Below are positions 1 through 7,843 of a stretch of 40,665 nt of DNA, piece by piece (position 1 is the stretch's first letter; each line of letters opens with the position of its first letter). The notes beneath the pieces are model-generated. The model was not told where the DNA came from and made no database searches. It worked only from the letters and a program-made list of their open reading frames with translations. The stretch lies in the NCBI GenBank assembly GCA_016765685.1, contig JAESPR010000072.1, forward strand, positions 1 through 40,665. Reading direction: 5' to 3'. Source of the stretch: Colwellia sp. (GTDB taxonomy: Bacteria; Pseudomonadota; Gammaproteobacteria; Enterobacterales; Alteromonadaceae). The position numbers and the translations under genes were made by a program.

Positions 1-8
1 AAAGTTTT

Positions 9-125
9 TGTCTAACGACAATAGCGCTGTGGCCCCACCTGATCCCATTCCGAACTCAGCAGTGAAACGCAGTAGCGCCGATGGTAGTGTGGGAGTTCCC
101 ATGTGAGAGTAGGACATTGTTAGGC
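9..125 (+). rRNA. rrf: 5S ribosomal RNA
   Basis: The 5S rRNA of the large ribosomal subunit and the last rRNA of an operon whose 23S gene lies before the window. The gammaproteobacterial 5S core is intact, including CCCACCTGATCCCATTCCGA, GTAGCGCCGATGGTAGTGT and CCCATGTGAGAGTAGGACA. The ends TGTCTAAC and GTTAGGC pair to form the terminal helix. The length of about 117 nt is normal. The ends are set from the closing helix and could be off by one or two bases. Confidence 0.96.
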
Positions 126-140
126 TTTTAATTCGTTTAA

Positions 141-223
141 CAGTGAAACGCAATAGCGCCGATGGTAGTGTGACTTATGTTGCAGTAAAGCCCATGTGAG
201 AGCGTAGCGGGACATTGTTAGAC
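141..223 (+). pseudogene. 5'-truncated, degenerate second copy of 5S rRNA
   Basis: This stretch repeats the 3' half of the adjacent 5S gene. CAGTGAAACGCAATAGCGCC, GATGGTAGTGTG, CCCATGTGAGAG and GGGACATTGTTAGAC recur in the same order. The first 58 or so bases of 5S are missing. The short loop between GTGTG and CCCATG carries about a dozen extra bases, and GAGAGTAGG has become GAGAGCGTAGCGGG. Without the 5' half the terminal helix cannot form, so it cannot be a working 5S rRNA. It lies in the same transcript, 15 nt after the true 5S and before the tRNA, so it may persist as spacer RNA. Confidence 0.85.
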
Positions 224-255
224 TCATTTTCGATGTTTTATAACATCAACCCTGT

Positions 256-340
256 GGAGGGGTTCCCGAGTGGCCAAAGGGATCAGACTGTAAATCTGAC
301 GGCTCCGCCTTCGGTGGTTCGAATCCACCTCCCTCCACCA
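256..340 (+). tRNA. tyrT: tRNA-Tyr (anticodon GTA)
   Basis: A class II tRNA of 85 nt that reads tyrosine codons. The acceptor stem GGAGGGG pairs with CCCTCC, and CCA is encoded at 338-340. The D-arm is GTTCCCGAGTGGCCAAAGGG and the anticodon arm AGACTGTAAATCT has GTA at 290-292. The long variable arm and TTCGAATC T-loop match gammaproteobacterial tRNA-Tyr closely. It sits downstream of the rRNA operon and is followed by a terminator. Confidence 0.97.
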
Positions 341-354
341 TCTTTATAATGATT

Positions 355-384
355 AAATACCAGCTGTTTGCTGGTATTTTTTTG
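355..384 (+). terminator. Rho-independent terminator after tRNA-Tyr
   Basis: AAATACCAGC and GCTGGTATTT form a 10-bp stem around a TGTTT loop, followed by a T-rich run. It ends the rRNA-tRNA transcript before the helicase gene. Confidence 0.9.
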
Positions 385-445
385 TCTTAAACTACTCAAT
401 TCTGTTAATATTCATGCTAACTAATTACATCTGATCAATAGACTT

Positions 446-1678
446 ATGCCCATAACTTTTCAATCGCTATTAACTAATAAATCTTTACTAAAAGCAGTTG
501 TTGAACAAGGCTATACTGAGCCAACACCTATACAACAGCAAAGCATCCCTTATATTTTAAATAACAGAGATGTCATGGCGCGCGCCCAAACCGGTACAGG
601 TAAAACAGCCGCTTTTGCTTTGCCTTTATTACAGAGGTTGTCAGCACAGCGACAAGCGAATCAAGGTATTAAGGTCTTAGTGCTAGCCCCAACTCGAGAA
701 TTAGCTCAACAGGTTTTTAAGAGCTTTGAGTACTATGGCAAGTATACGGAAATTAGTATGGCACTTGCTTATGGTGGCGTCAGTATTAAGCCGCAAATTG
801 CAGCGTTAAATGCTGGGGCAGAAGTGTTAATTGCTACACCAGGGCGGTTACTTGATCATTTAGTTAACGGTTCTTTGAGTTTACAATATCTAGAAACGAT
901 TGTTTTTGATGAAGCAGACCGTATGTTAGATATGGGCTTTAAAGATGAGATAACTAGAATACTCCAATGTATTCCTGAACAACGACAAACCTTGCTATTT
1001 TCTGCAACCTTTGACGATGCGATATTACAATTAAGTCATAAACTGCTCGAAGATCCGCATCGTATTGAAATTGATGAACGCAATAGTGCCGCGAGTGACG
1101 TTGAACAAATTGTTTATACAGTAGATGAAGACCGAAAGCGTGAATTACTTTCTTATGTGATAGGTTCAAAAAACTGGCAGCAAGTACTCATCTTCACTCG
1201 TACTAAACAAGCTGCCGATGAGCTTGCTAAAGAAATGTGTAAAGATGGTATTAAGGCGAAATCGCTTCATGGTGATAAATCTCAAGGGGCACGAGATAAA
1301 GTGCTTGCTGATTTTAAGTCAGGAAAAATTCGTGCTTTAGTGGCAACGGATGTAGCCGCTCGCGGTATTGATATTGTTGATTTAGGGTATGTTGTTAATT
1401 ACGAATTACCTTACGTGGCAGAAGATTATGTACACCGTATTGGCAGGACTGGCCGTGCAGGTAAAAATGGCTTAGCACTTTCTCTGGTATCACCTAGTGA
1501 AGAGTGGTTATTAACGGCTATTGAGAAAGTTATTGATGAGCGGTTATTACAACAATGGTTACCCGGTTATGAGCCTGATTTAACAAAGAAAGAAGCGCCA
1601 AAAAGAGCTGTAAATAAGAAGAAAGCAAGAAGCCAAGCGCTACAAAAGCGTAACGGCGCCACTCGACGAAAAAGGTAA
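446..1678 (+). CDS. rhlE: DEAD-box ATP-dependent RNA helicase, RhlE type
   Basis: An RNA helicase of superfamily 2 that unwinds short RNA duplexes using ATP. Such proteins act in ribosome assembly, RNA decay or cold adaptation. The 410 residues carry the full motif set: Q motif PTPIQ (26-30), Walker A AQTGTGKT (47-54), PTREL (82-86), TPGR (131-134), DEAD (155-158), SAT, then a second RecA domain with ATDVAARGID and HRIGRTGRAG. The tail after about residue 375 is Lys/Arg-rich, as in RhlE proteins that bind RNA through the tail. The start ATG has no strong Shine-Dalgarno sequence, but the protein begins right at the Q-motif domain. The subfamily (RhlE rather than DbpA or SrmB) is judged from overall similarity. 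The window's other helicase is SrmB. Confidence 0.88.
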   Translation: MPITFQSLLTNKSLLKAVVEQGYTEPTPIQQQSIPYILNNRDVMARAQTGTGKTAAFALPLLQRLSAQRQANQGIKVLVLAPTRELAQQVFKSFEYYGKYTEISMALAYGGVSIKPQIAALNAGAEVLIATPGRLLDHLVNGSLSLQYLETIVFDEADRMLDMGFKDEITRILQCIPEQRQTLLFSATFDDAILQLSHKLLEDPHRIEIDERNSAASDVEQIVYTVDEDRKRELLSYVIGSKNWQQVLIFTRTKQAADELAKEMCKDGIKAKSLHGDKSQGARDKVLADFKSGKIRALVATDVAARGIDIVDLGYVVNYELPYVAEDYVHRIGRTGRAGKNGLALSLVSPSEEWLLTAIEKVIDERLLQQWLPGYEPDLTKKEAPKRAVNKKKARSQALQKRNGATRRKR

Positions 1679-1771
1679 CTAGCGGTGAGAATAATACTAG
1701 TGAGTTGTTTTTATGATTTTGAGTATCGAAAGCCATAGGTAAAGCTGTTCAATACCTGATTTTACTTGTAG

Positions 1772-1807
1772 ATAAAAAAGAGGTTATGAAAAAAACATAA
1801 CCTCTTT
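1772..1807 (-). terminator. Terminator for the TonB receptor operon
   Basis: AAAGAGGTTATG (1777-1788) and CATAACCTCTTT (1796-1807) form a perfect 12-bp stem around a poly-A loop. Read on the minus strand it is followed by TTTTTTATC, so it ends transcription coming from the receptor gene that stops at 1841. It may also end helicase transcripts from the other side. Confidence 0.88.
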
Positions 1808-1840
1808 GCTTAAAGTATAACTCTATTTTTTACAGTCAGT

Positions 1841-4321
1841 TTAGAAGCCGTAAGATAAACCTAAATACCAACTACCACCTTCATAATTTGCTGCACTACG
1901 ACGTGGGTATTGTAGACCAACACTTTGACGATTAGCATAAGGAGAACTAACTTCGCCTATGTATGAATCTAAAATATTAGAGGCACCTAGTTTAAGTCTT
2001 AAGGCATCATTTACTTGATAGCTAAGCTCGGCATCTAAATAGACAACGGAATCAATTTCAACACTTTGTGAACCATCTTTAATGTTGCCATCATCATCAA
2101 GAGTTCCAGCAATAGTGCCACGTTCATCATAATGTGAACCATAGAAATTAGCACGAATCATAAGATTCCAATCATCACCAAAGTTGGTATTAGTGGTTAA
2201 TACAAATCTGCTGTTAGGGAAGTTATTTTCGATATCTTCTACAGTCGAATCTGAAACAGGGCTTTGGCCGTTTACTTGACGAATACCTACTACGTCAATT
2301 TTATTGTAACCATAGGCAAAAGCAACATCAGTAGTACTGGCATTACTCCAATCAAAAGTAGATGAAAGTACAATATCTACGCCGCTATGTTCAACATCCA
2401 ATACATTAGTATAGAAAGAAACTGAACCAAAATTAGGATCATCAACTGGAATGTTACCAGTACGATAAATACGGTCATCAACAGCAATTTGATAAAAATC
2501 AACGGTTAAGTTAGTAGTGTCGCCTAAATTAGATGAAAAACCGACACTGAAGTTAGTAGACTGCTCTTCTTTAAGCTCTTGACCACCTAAAGAAATAGCT
2601 AGAGCAGATGTAGCAGGAATTAGCCCTTCTTCTACTTGAGCACCTGTTAAACCATCAAAAGTGGTAATGGTCGTACTTACGTTTGCTTGACCTGGTGTTG
2701 GCGCATGAAACCCTGTTGATACTGCTGCGCGGAATGAAAAATTATCGGTAATACTATAGTTACCGGCAACCTTCCAATTAGCTGTACTACCAAAATCAGA
2801 GAAGTCTTCGTAACGAAGTGCATATTGCATTAATAATTCATCGGTAACATCATGCTCAACGTCAATATACACAGCAACGTTATCACGAGAGAATGAACCG
2901 GCATTTTTCGCTTCTATACCACGCATGCCACTTACGCCGCCACTTGGGTTACCGTCGGCATCAGAGTATGAATTAACTTCACCCGCCATACTGCTATACG
3001 TTTCTTCACGCCACTCAAAACCATATGCGACGTTAAAATTATCACCTACTGGCGCTGAAAAATCGGCATTAACATTGATTTCTTCTTGTTTGTAACCTCC
3101 GGTATTAAAGCCCATTTGTGGGATTTGTAAGTCAGCGGTTAACCCTAAGCTTGGGTTAATACTGTTATTTAAGAAGTAGTTTAGTTCGTTTGAGCCAGTG
3201 CTGATACTAAAATCATAAGCGGTATCTTCAAATATTTCACCTTTTAAACCTACAATGGCACTGAAATCTGTTTGATCACCGTCAAGAAACGGAGTGAAGC
3301 CAACCTCTGCTTGTTTACCTGAGAAACCTTCAAAAACTAGCCCTCCGACTAGATTGCCATCATCATCTCTTTGTCTAAGTGTCGAATGCTCTGGATTACG
3401 ATAGAAAAAACGATAACGCCCTGAGGTATCAGCATAGCTGAAACGACCATAAAGTTGTTTGTTACCATCAAGCTCAATACCGGTATTTACGAACATGCGC
3501 AGCGCTTCAGTTTCAGGGCGCCCCCACGTTTGCGTAAAAGGTGCATCGCCAAAAGGGGAATCAGCACCTACGCCTTGAACACCAGCATCAAGTAGAGCTT
3601 GTGCATCAGCGCGAATAACACCGCGAGATAAAGCATCATTATCACTGTATTCTAAACTTAAATTTAAAAAACCGTCTTTACCAAGGGCTAAACCTTTGTT
3701 AACAGCCAACTTCATGCTTGACTCGCCATCATAATGTTGGCCGTATTGTAACTCAAGTGAGCCGCCTTCTGCTGAGTCTTTAGTGACGAAGTTGATTACG
3801 CCAGCAATAGCATCAGAGCCATATTGAGACGCTGCACCATCACGAAGTACTTCAACTCGTTTCAACGCAATTAACGGGATCATACCCACGTCAGGTGCAT
3901 GGGCTCCGTTACCTGCAGCAGGCGCAAAAAATTGCACTAAAGCTGAACGGTGACGTCGTTTACCATCAATCAAAACTAGGGTTTGATCTGAAGAAGTACC
4001 ACGAAGTGATGTTGGGCGAACAAAGGCGCTGCCATCACCTGTTGCTGGAGTGGCAGTATAACTTGGAATAAGGGCTTTTAAGTTATCGGTCATGTCAGCA
4101 GCGCCGCCGACCGCATTAATGTCGTCGGCAGAAATAATATCTACAGGCACAGGAGAGTCCATTACTGAACGCTCTTTTAAACTACGAGAGCCGATAATTT
4201 GAATTTTTTCTACATTGCCACTGACACCCGGTGCTTGAGCGGGTTCTTGGGCTATAGCTGCTTGACTGGCTGCGCCTAATAATATTGGTACTAGCACTGC
4301 TTTCATGGTTTTATTTTTCAT
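1841..4321 (-). CDS. TonB-dependent outer-membrane receptor without STN domain
   Basis: An outer-membrane beta-barrel that imports a ligand (siderophore, carbohydrate or other; substrate unknown) using TonB energy. With the start placed here it has 826 residues: signal peptide MKNKTMKAVLVPILLGAASQ followed by AAIAQ, a plug domain with SLRGTSSDQTLVLIDGKRRH and RVEVLRDGAASQYGSDAIAG, then a 22-strand-type barrel ending in Phe (LGLSYGF). I chose ATG 4321 because AGAGGAAT lies about 10 bases upstream and a clean signal peptide follows. Reading can continue upstream to a TTG at 4450, but that would place STN-domain residues ahead of the signal peptide. The gene is tandem with a paralogue at 4761-7646 and shares its upstream segment. 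It is probably regulated with the neighbouring sigma/FecR pair, but no longer has the STN domain that senses for FecR. Confidence 0.88.
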   Translation of the reverse strand: MKNKTMKAVLVPILLGAASQAAIAQEPAQAPGVSGNVEKIQIIGSRSLKERSVMDSPVPVDIISADDINAVGGAADMTDNLKALIPSYTATPATGDGSAFVRPTSLRGTSSDQTLVLIDGKRRHRSALVQFFAPAAGNGAHAPDVGMIPLIALKRVEVLRDGAASQYGSDAIAGVINFVTKDSAEGGSLELQYGQHYDGESSMKLAVNKGLALGKDGFLNLSLEYSDNDALSRGVIRADAQALLDAGVQGVGADSPFGDAPFTQTWGRPETEALRMFVNTGIELDGNKQLYGRFSYADTSGRYRFFYRNPEHSTLRQRDDDGNLVGGLVFEGFSGKQAEVGFTPFLDGDQTDFSAIVGLKGEIFEDTAYDFSISTGSNELNYFLNNSINPSLGLTADLQIPQMGFNTGGYKQEEINVNADFSAPVGDNFNVAYGFEWREETYSSMAGEVNSYSDADGNPSGGVSGMRGIEAKNAGSFSRDNVAVYIDVEHDVTDELLMQYALRYEDFSDFGSTANWKVAGNYSITDNFSFRAAVSTGFHAPTPGQANVSTTITTFDGLTGAQVEEGLIPATSALAISLGGQELKEEQSTNFSVGFSSNLGDTTNLTVDFYQIAVDDRIYRTGNIPVDDPNFGSVSFYTNVLDVEHSGVDIVLSSTFDWSNASTTDVAFAYGYNKIDVVGIRQVNGQSPVSDSTVEDIENNFPNSRFVLTTNTNFGDDWNLMIRANFYGSHYDERGTIAGTLDDDGNIKDGSQSVEIDSVVYLDAELSYQVNDALRLKLGASNILDSYIGEVSSPYANRQSVGLQYPRRSAANYEGGSWYLGLSYGF

Positions 4322-4645
4322 TGTTGTAATTCCTCTATAGTGTTTATCAACTTGAATGCTCAGTTGACCAGAGTTATTAACAACAGCGATTAAGCCCGAG
4401 TCTTTTAATAATTTTTTTAGACCTGAACTTACTGAATGATAACCTTTCAATGCATTTGCCTGATGTTTTTTGTCAAATCAAATGAAAAAACAATCGTTTG
4501 ATCTGCCTTTTTGTACAAATGCGATTAAAGCTTTGTCAGCTCGTTGTTTATTAATATCAAAGCGTATCAAACAGTCAGCATTGGTATTTAAAGTTACCAA
4601 CATCATTGTCAAGTTAATGAAAGTCTGTAGTAACCATTTAGGCTT
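4322..4645 (-). pseudogene. Decayed signal peptide plus STN domain upstream of TonB receptor
   Basis: This segment aligns base for base with the first ~108 codons of the receptor at 4761-7646, but it is broken. The start ATG has become AAG (4645-4643). An extra A in a homopolymer near 4509-4513 (A5 against A4) shifts the frame. A TGA follows at 4480-4478. A missing A near 4466-4471 (A6 against A7) returns to the original frame, which then runs into the receptor at 4321. Readable pieces include CLIRFDINKQRADKALIAF and, downstream, LKGYHSVSSGLKKLLKDSG, which are typical of STN (secretin/TonB N-terminal) domains. In a FecIR-type pathway this domain relays ligand binding to FecR, so its loss should uncouple the receptor from signalling. 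Both indels are in homopolymers, so an assembly error is possible, but the lost ATG argues for real decay. Confidence 0.82.
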
Positions 4646-4747
4646 AGCTGATAGTTGAAACAGGCGAAATCACTTTCGCCAACTGCGCAGTATTAATAAA
4701 CAAGTGAGCAGGAGGAATCCTCTATAGTTTTTTAATTATTTTAGAAT
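4331..4747. repeat. Direct repeat, copy A: leader and STN segment
   Basis: About 415 bp nearly identical to 7332-7747, covering the 5' leader, signal peptide and STN domain of the two tandem receptors. It marks gene duplication or recombination between them. Inside it, TCCTCTATAGT occurs at both ends (4331-4341 and 4718-4728). Confidence 0.85.
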
Positions 4748-4760
4748 TGCAACGATTGTA

Positions 4761-7646
4761 CTAGAATTTATATACAGCACCAGCGTAATAGAATGCACCA
4801 TTAAAGCCAAAAGGTGCAGAGCGACGAGAGTAGGTAAATACACCTTGGCTATCTACTATTGTGTTGCCGTTACCATCAACAATAGTGCCTGTTCGTGAGT
4901 TACCAATTTCATTTTTGTCAGGGTAAACATCAAACAAGTTATTACTGCCAATATTAAATGACCAATTGTTAGCCAATTGATAACTAACGCGTAAATCAGT
5001 TAATACCTCTGCGCCATAAGTTTGTCTACCACCGTCGGTGATCGTGTATTCACCATAACGGTTAAAAGCTAAGTTGACGGTAAAGTCACCTATTTTGTAT
5101 AAACCACTTAAACTGATGCGATCTTGTGGTTGCCACTCTTCAATGATAGAAATGTCTTGTTTTGAAAAAATTTGTTCTGGCGGTACATCACCTAAGCCAC
5201 TATTTTTGGGAGTGAAAAGTCTAACCACATCAGTCTTAGTAAAGTTAGCTGCGAGAGTTAAATCTAACTCACCACCTAACATAACAGTATCCCAAGTAGC
5301 GATAATATCAACGCCTTGAGTTTTTGTATCAGCCCCATTTAAGAAAAATTGACCTTTACCTGCCCCAGAGACTTTTAAGGCAGCATCTAATGCGGGCGAC
5401 AGACCAGCACCTAACTTATTACTGATCACAATACGATCGTCAATATCAATTGAATACCAATCTACAGTTAAGTTAATGTTATCGGTAACTTGGATCACTG
5501 TGCCTAAGCTAAAATTAGTCGATTCTTCTTCTTTTAACTCTGGGATGCCAATGGTTTGTGCTAAGGGGGAATCATTACGGAAAGTACCAACTTGCACGGC
5601 AATTTGATCGCCGTTAGGATCGTCAGTGTTGGTAATAAATTGAGTGCTAATGTTATTGAAATAAAGTTGTTGCATTGATGGCGCGCGGAAGCCCGTACTC
5701 ACGGCACCACGAATCGCTAACTCTTCGGTGATAGACCAGTTAGCTGCTAGTTTAACGTTAGAGCTATCACCAAAACCGTCATAGTCATCGTAACGAACTG
5801 CACCGCTAACAATTAAGTTTTCAGTAACTTCCGTTTCTACGTCAGCGTAAAATGAGATAACATTTCGGTTTTCATCAACATTCGATACAGGAGCGATACC
5901 ACCAAAACCTTGAGTGCCAGCATTTCTATCGGTTGGAAATAAACTCTCACCTAAAACAGTATCATAATCTCTAACAGAATACTCTTCACCAGCGGTAACG
6001 TTATAATAATCAGTGCGAATTTCCGCACCTAATGCTAAAAAAAATAGTTCGAAGTCTTGAGTATAATCAATATTTAATGTTGATAAAGCCAATTCTAAAC
6101 CATAAGCAAAAGCTTGACGAGGTATTGAATTTCGTATTTCACTGGGGGTTATATTGGCAAGCGAACCATCTGAATTATATTGCAATGCGTTAGCAAAGGA
6201 TGAATTGATAGTGTCGCTAGTTATGTAGTCAATATTGTTTTGACCATAAGTATAAGATAAGTCTAAACTTGCGCCATTTTCTAAGACGGTCTGATAACCC
6301 AGGTTATAGGAAATATCTTTGATTCCCGAATTGATTTTAGGTAAAAACCCTGCGGGTATCGTTGCATCTCCATCTTGTAATGGTGCATTACCGCCATAAT
6401 TAGCATTATCGCGGAAGAAAGCTGCAGATTCATTATCGCGCTTTGAATAGGTAATAAAGCCATATAATTCGCCGTTACCTAACTCATAACTCGTATTAAC
6501 CGTTAAACCAAATTGACTTGACTCGGCATCACCAATTCTAAAGGTATTACGTGGGGCTGTTGCTTCACGTGAGTCACCTAGTAATATGCTGCCATTGGCT
6601 AATTCACTACATCCGAAAAATTGACAAGAACCATGTAAACCCGCTCTATTGGTATAACCCCGATTACGAAAATTTAGTGTGGTATTAAAGAAGCCACTAT
6701 CACCTAAAACAAATCCTTTAGAGATATCTATATTGGTAGTTTCACCATCACCCTCTGAGTATTCACCATAAGACACCGTGACTTTACCGCCTTCACTTGC
6801 GTCATTTAATACAATGTTAATAACACCGGCAATAGCATCAGAGCCGTATTGTGCAGCTGCGCCATCTCGTAAAACTTCAATGCGTTTAATGGAAGCAGCA
6901 GGTATAGCGTTCAGATCAGTACCAGCAGTACCACGACCAACAGAGGTATTTATATGTATTAAACTGGCTTGATGACGGCGCCTGCCATTAATAAGTACCA
7001 ATGTTTGATCTGGTCCTAAACCTCGCAATGTTGCAGGACGAAGCGCATCAGTACCATCACTAATTGACGAACTAGAAAAATTAAAAGAAGGAGCAATAGC
7101 TTGCAGCATTCTACCTACTTCGGTTTGACCTGTATTGGTCAATGCTTCAGCTGAAAGAATGTCAATCGGTACAGGAAGGTCGTTGGCTGAACGTCCAGCA
7201 ACGCGACTACCAATGATAAAGATTTTTTCTACTTCTTGCTCAGACTCTTGAGCAAAGGTTGATTGATTTTTAGTCGATAATATAACGGGCGCTAAGGCTG
7301 GTTTTACTACTATGTTTTTTTTAGGTGTTATCCCTCTATAGTGTTTATCAACTTGAATGCTCAGTTGACCAGCGTTATTAACAACAGCGATTAAGCCTGA
7401 GTCTTTTAATAATTTTTTTAGACCTGAACTTACTGAATGATAACCTTTTAATGTATTTGCTTGATGTTTTTTTGTCAAATCAAATGAAAAAACAATGGTT
7501 TGATCTGCCTTTTGTGCAAAGGCTATTAAAGCTTTGTCAGCTCGTTGTTTATTAATATCAAAGCGTATCAAGCTGTCAGCATTGGCGTTAATAGTAACTA
7601 ACATCAAAATTATTGTAGTGAAAAGCTGATGTAACCATTTTGGCAT
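4761..7646 (-). CDS. TonB-dependent receptor with N-terminal STN signalling domain
   Basis: An outer-membrane transducer/transporter of 961 residues, like FecA: it imports a ligand and reports occupancy to a FecR-type anti-sigma factor. Domains in order are: signal peptide MPKWLHQLFTTIILMLVTIN followed by ANA (about 1-23); STN domain about 24-108 (RFDINKQRADKALIAFAQKA, then LKGYHSVSSGLKKLLKDSGL); a linker; a plug with TLRGLGPDQTLVLINGRRRH and RIEVLRDGAAAQYGSDAIAG; and a barrel ending in Phe (AGAVYKF). It lies directly downstream of the sigma and FecR genes on the same strand, the standard layout of cell-surface signalling. A hairpin at 7772-7804 separates it from fecR, so it probably has its own promoter. 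The ligand is unknown. The linker after the STN domain looks like a worn-out signal peptide. Confidence 0.92.
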   Translation of the reverse strand: MPKWLHQLFTTIILMLVTINANADSLIRFDINKQRADKALIAFAQKADQTIVFSFDLTKKHQANTLKGYHSVSSGLKKLLKDSGLIAVVNNAGQLSIQVDKHYRGITPKKNIVVKPALAPVILSTKNQSTFAQESEQEVEKIFIIGSRVAGRSANDLPVPIDILSAEALTNTGQTEVGRMLQAIAPSFNFSSSSISDGTDALRPATLRGLGPDQTLVLINGRRRHQASLIHINTSVGRGTAGTDLNAIPAASIKRIEVLRDGAAAQYGSDAIAGVINIVLNDASEGGKVTVSYGEYSEGDGETTNIDISKGFVLGDSGFFNTTLNFRNRGYTNRAGLHGSCQFFGCSELANGSILLGDSREATAPRNTFRIGDAESSQFGLTVNTSYELGNGELYGFITYSKRDNESAAFFRDNANYGGNAPLQDGDATIPAGFLPKINSGIKDISYNLGYQTVLENGASLDLSYTYGQNNIDYITSDTINSSFANALQYNSDGSLANITPSEIRNSIPRQAFAYGLELALSTLNIDYTQDFELFFLALGAEIRTDYYNVTAGEEYSVRDYDTVLGESLFPTDRNAGTQGFGGIAPVSNVDENRNVISFYADVETEVTENLIVSGAVRYDDYDGFGDSSNVKLAANWSITEELAIRGAVSTGFRAPSMQQLYFNNISTQFITNTDDPNGDQIAVQVGTFRNDSPLAQTIGIPELKEEESTNFSLGTVIQVTDNINLTVDWYSIDIDDRIVISNKLGAGLSPALDAALKVSGAGKGQFFLNGADTKTQGVDIIATWDTVMLGGELDLTLAANFTKTDVVRLFTPKNSGLGDVPPEQIFSKQDISIIEEWQPQDRISLSGLYKIGDFTVNLAFNRYGEYTITDGGRQTYGAEVLTDLRVSYQLANNWSFNIGSNNLFDVYPDKNEIGNSRTGTIVDGNGNTIVDSQGVFTYSRRSAPFGFNGAFYYAGAVYKF

Positions 7647-7747
7647 AACTGATAGCTGAAACTGACGAAATTGCTTTCGCCAACTGCGCAGTATTAATAA
7701 ACAAGTGAGCAGGAGAAGTCCTCTATAGTTTTTTAATTATTTTAGAG
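7332..7747. repeat. Direct repeat, copy B: leader and STN segment
   Basis: Partner of 4331-4747. This copy is intact and encodes the working signal peptide and STN domain. CCTCTATAGT again occurs at both ends (7333-7342 and 7720-7729). The similarity extends upstream through the leader and its TTTTTTAATTATTTTAGA segment, and stops just beyond it. Confidence 0.85.
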
Positions 7748-7771
7748 TTACCTAAATTAAGCGAAATGGTG

Positions 7772-7804
7772 AAAAATAGCCAGTAAAAATAGTGGCTATT
7801 TTTT
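7772..7804. terminator. Bidirectional terminator between fecR and TonB receptor
   Basis: AAAAATAGCCA (7772-7782) and TGGCTATTTTT (7793-7803) form an 11-bp stem with T runs on both sides. It lies just after the fecR stop, so sigma/FecR transcripts should mostly end here. Confidence 0.8.
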
Positions 7805-7843
7805 GAATAAAGGGGAGAAAATATCTATTGGAAAGATAAAGGG

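Noticed and set aside
4466..4513. Programmed frameshifting to rescue the STN receptor
   Set aside because: Two opposite shifts would be needed and the normal start ATG is also lost, so decay is simpler.
4470..4658. A 62-codon plus-strand frame over the decayed STN segment
   Set aside because: It is the complement of the STN remnant and has no protein-like features of its own; the minus-strand alignment to the intact receptor explains the sequence.
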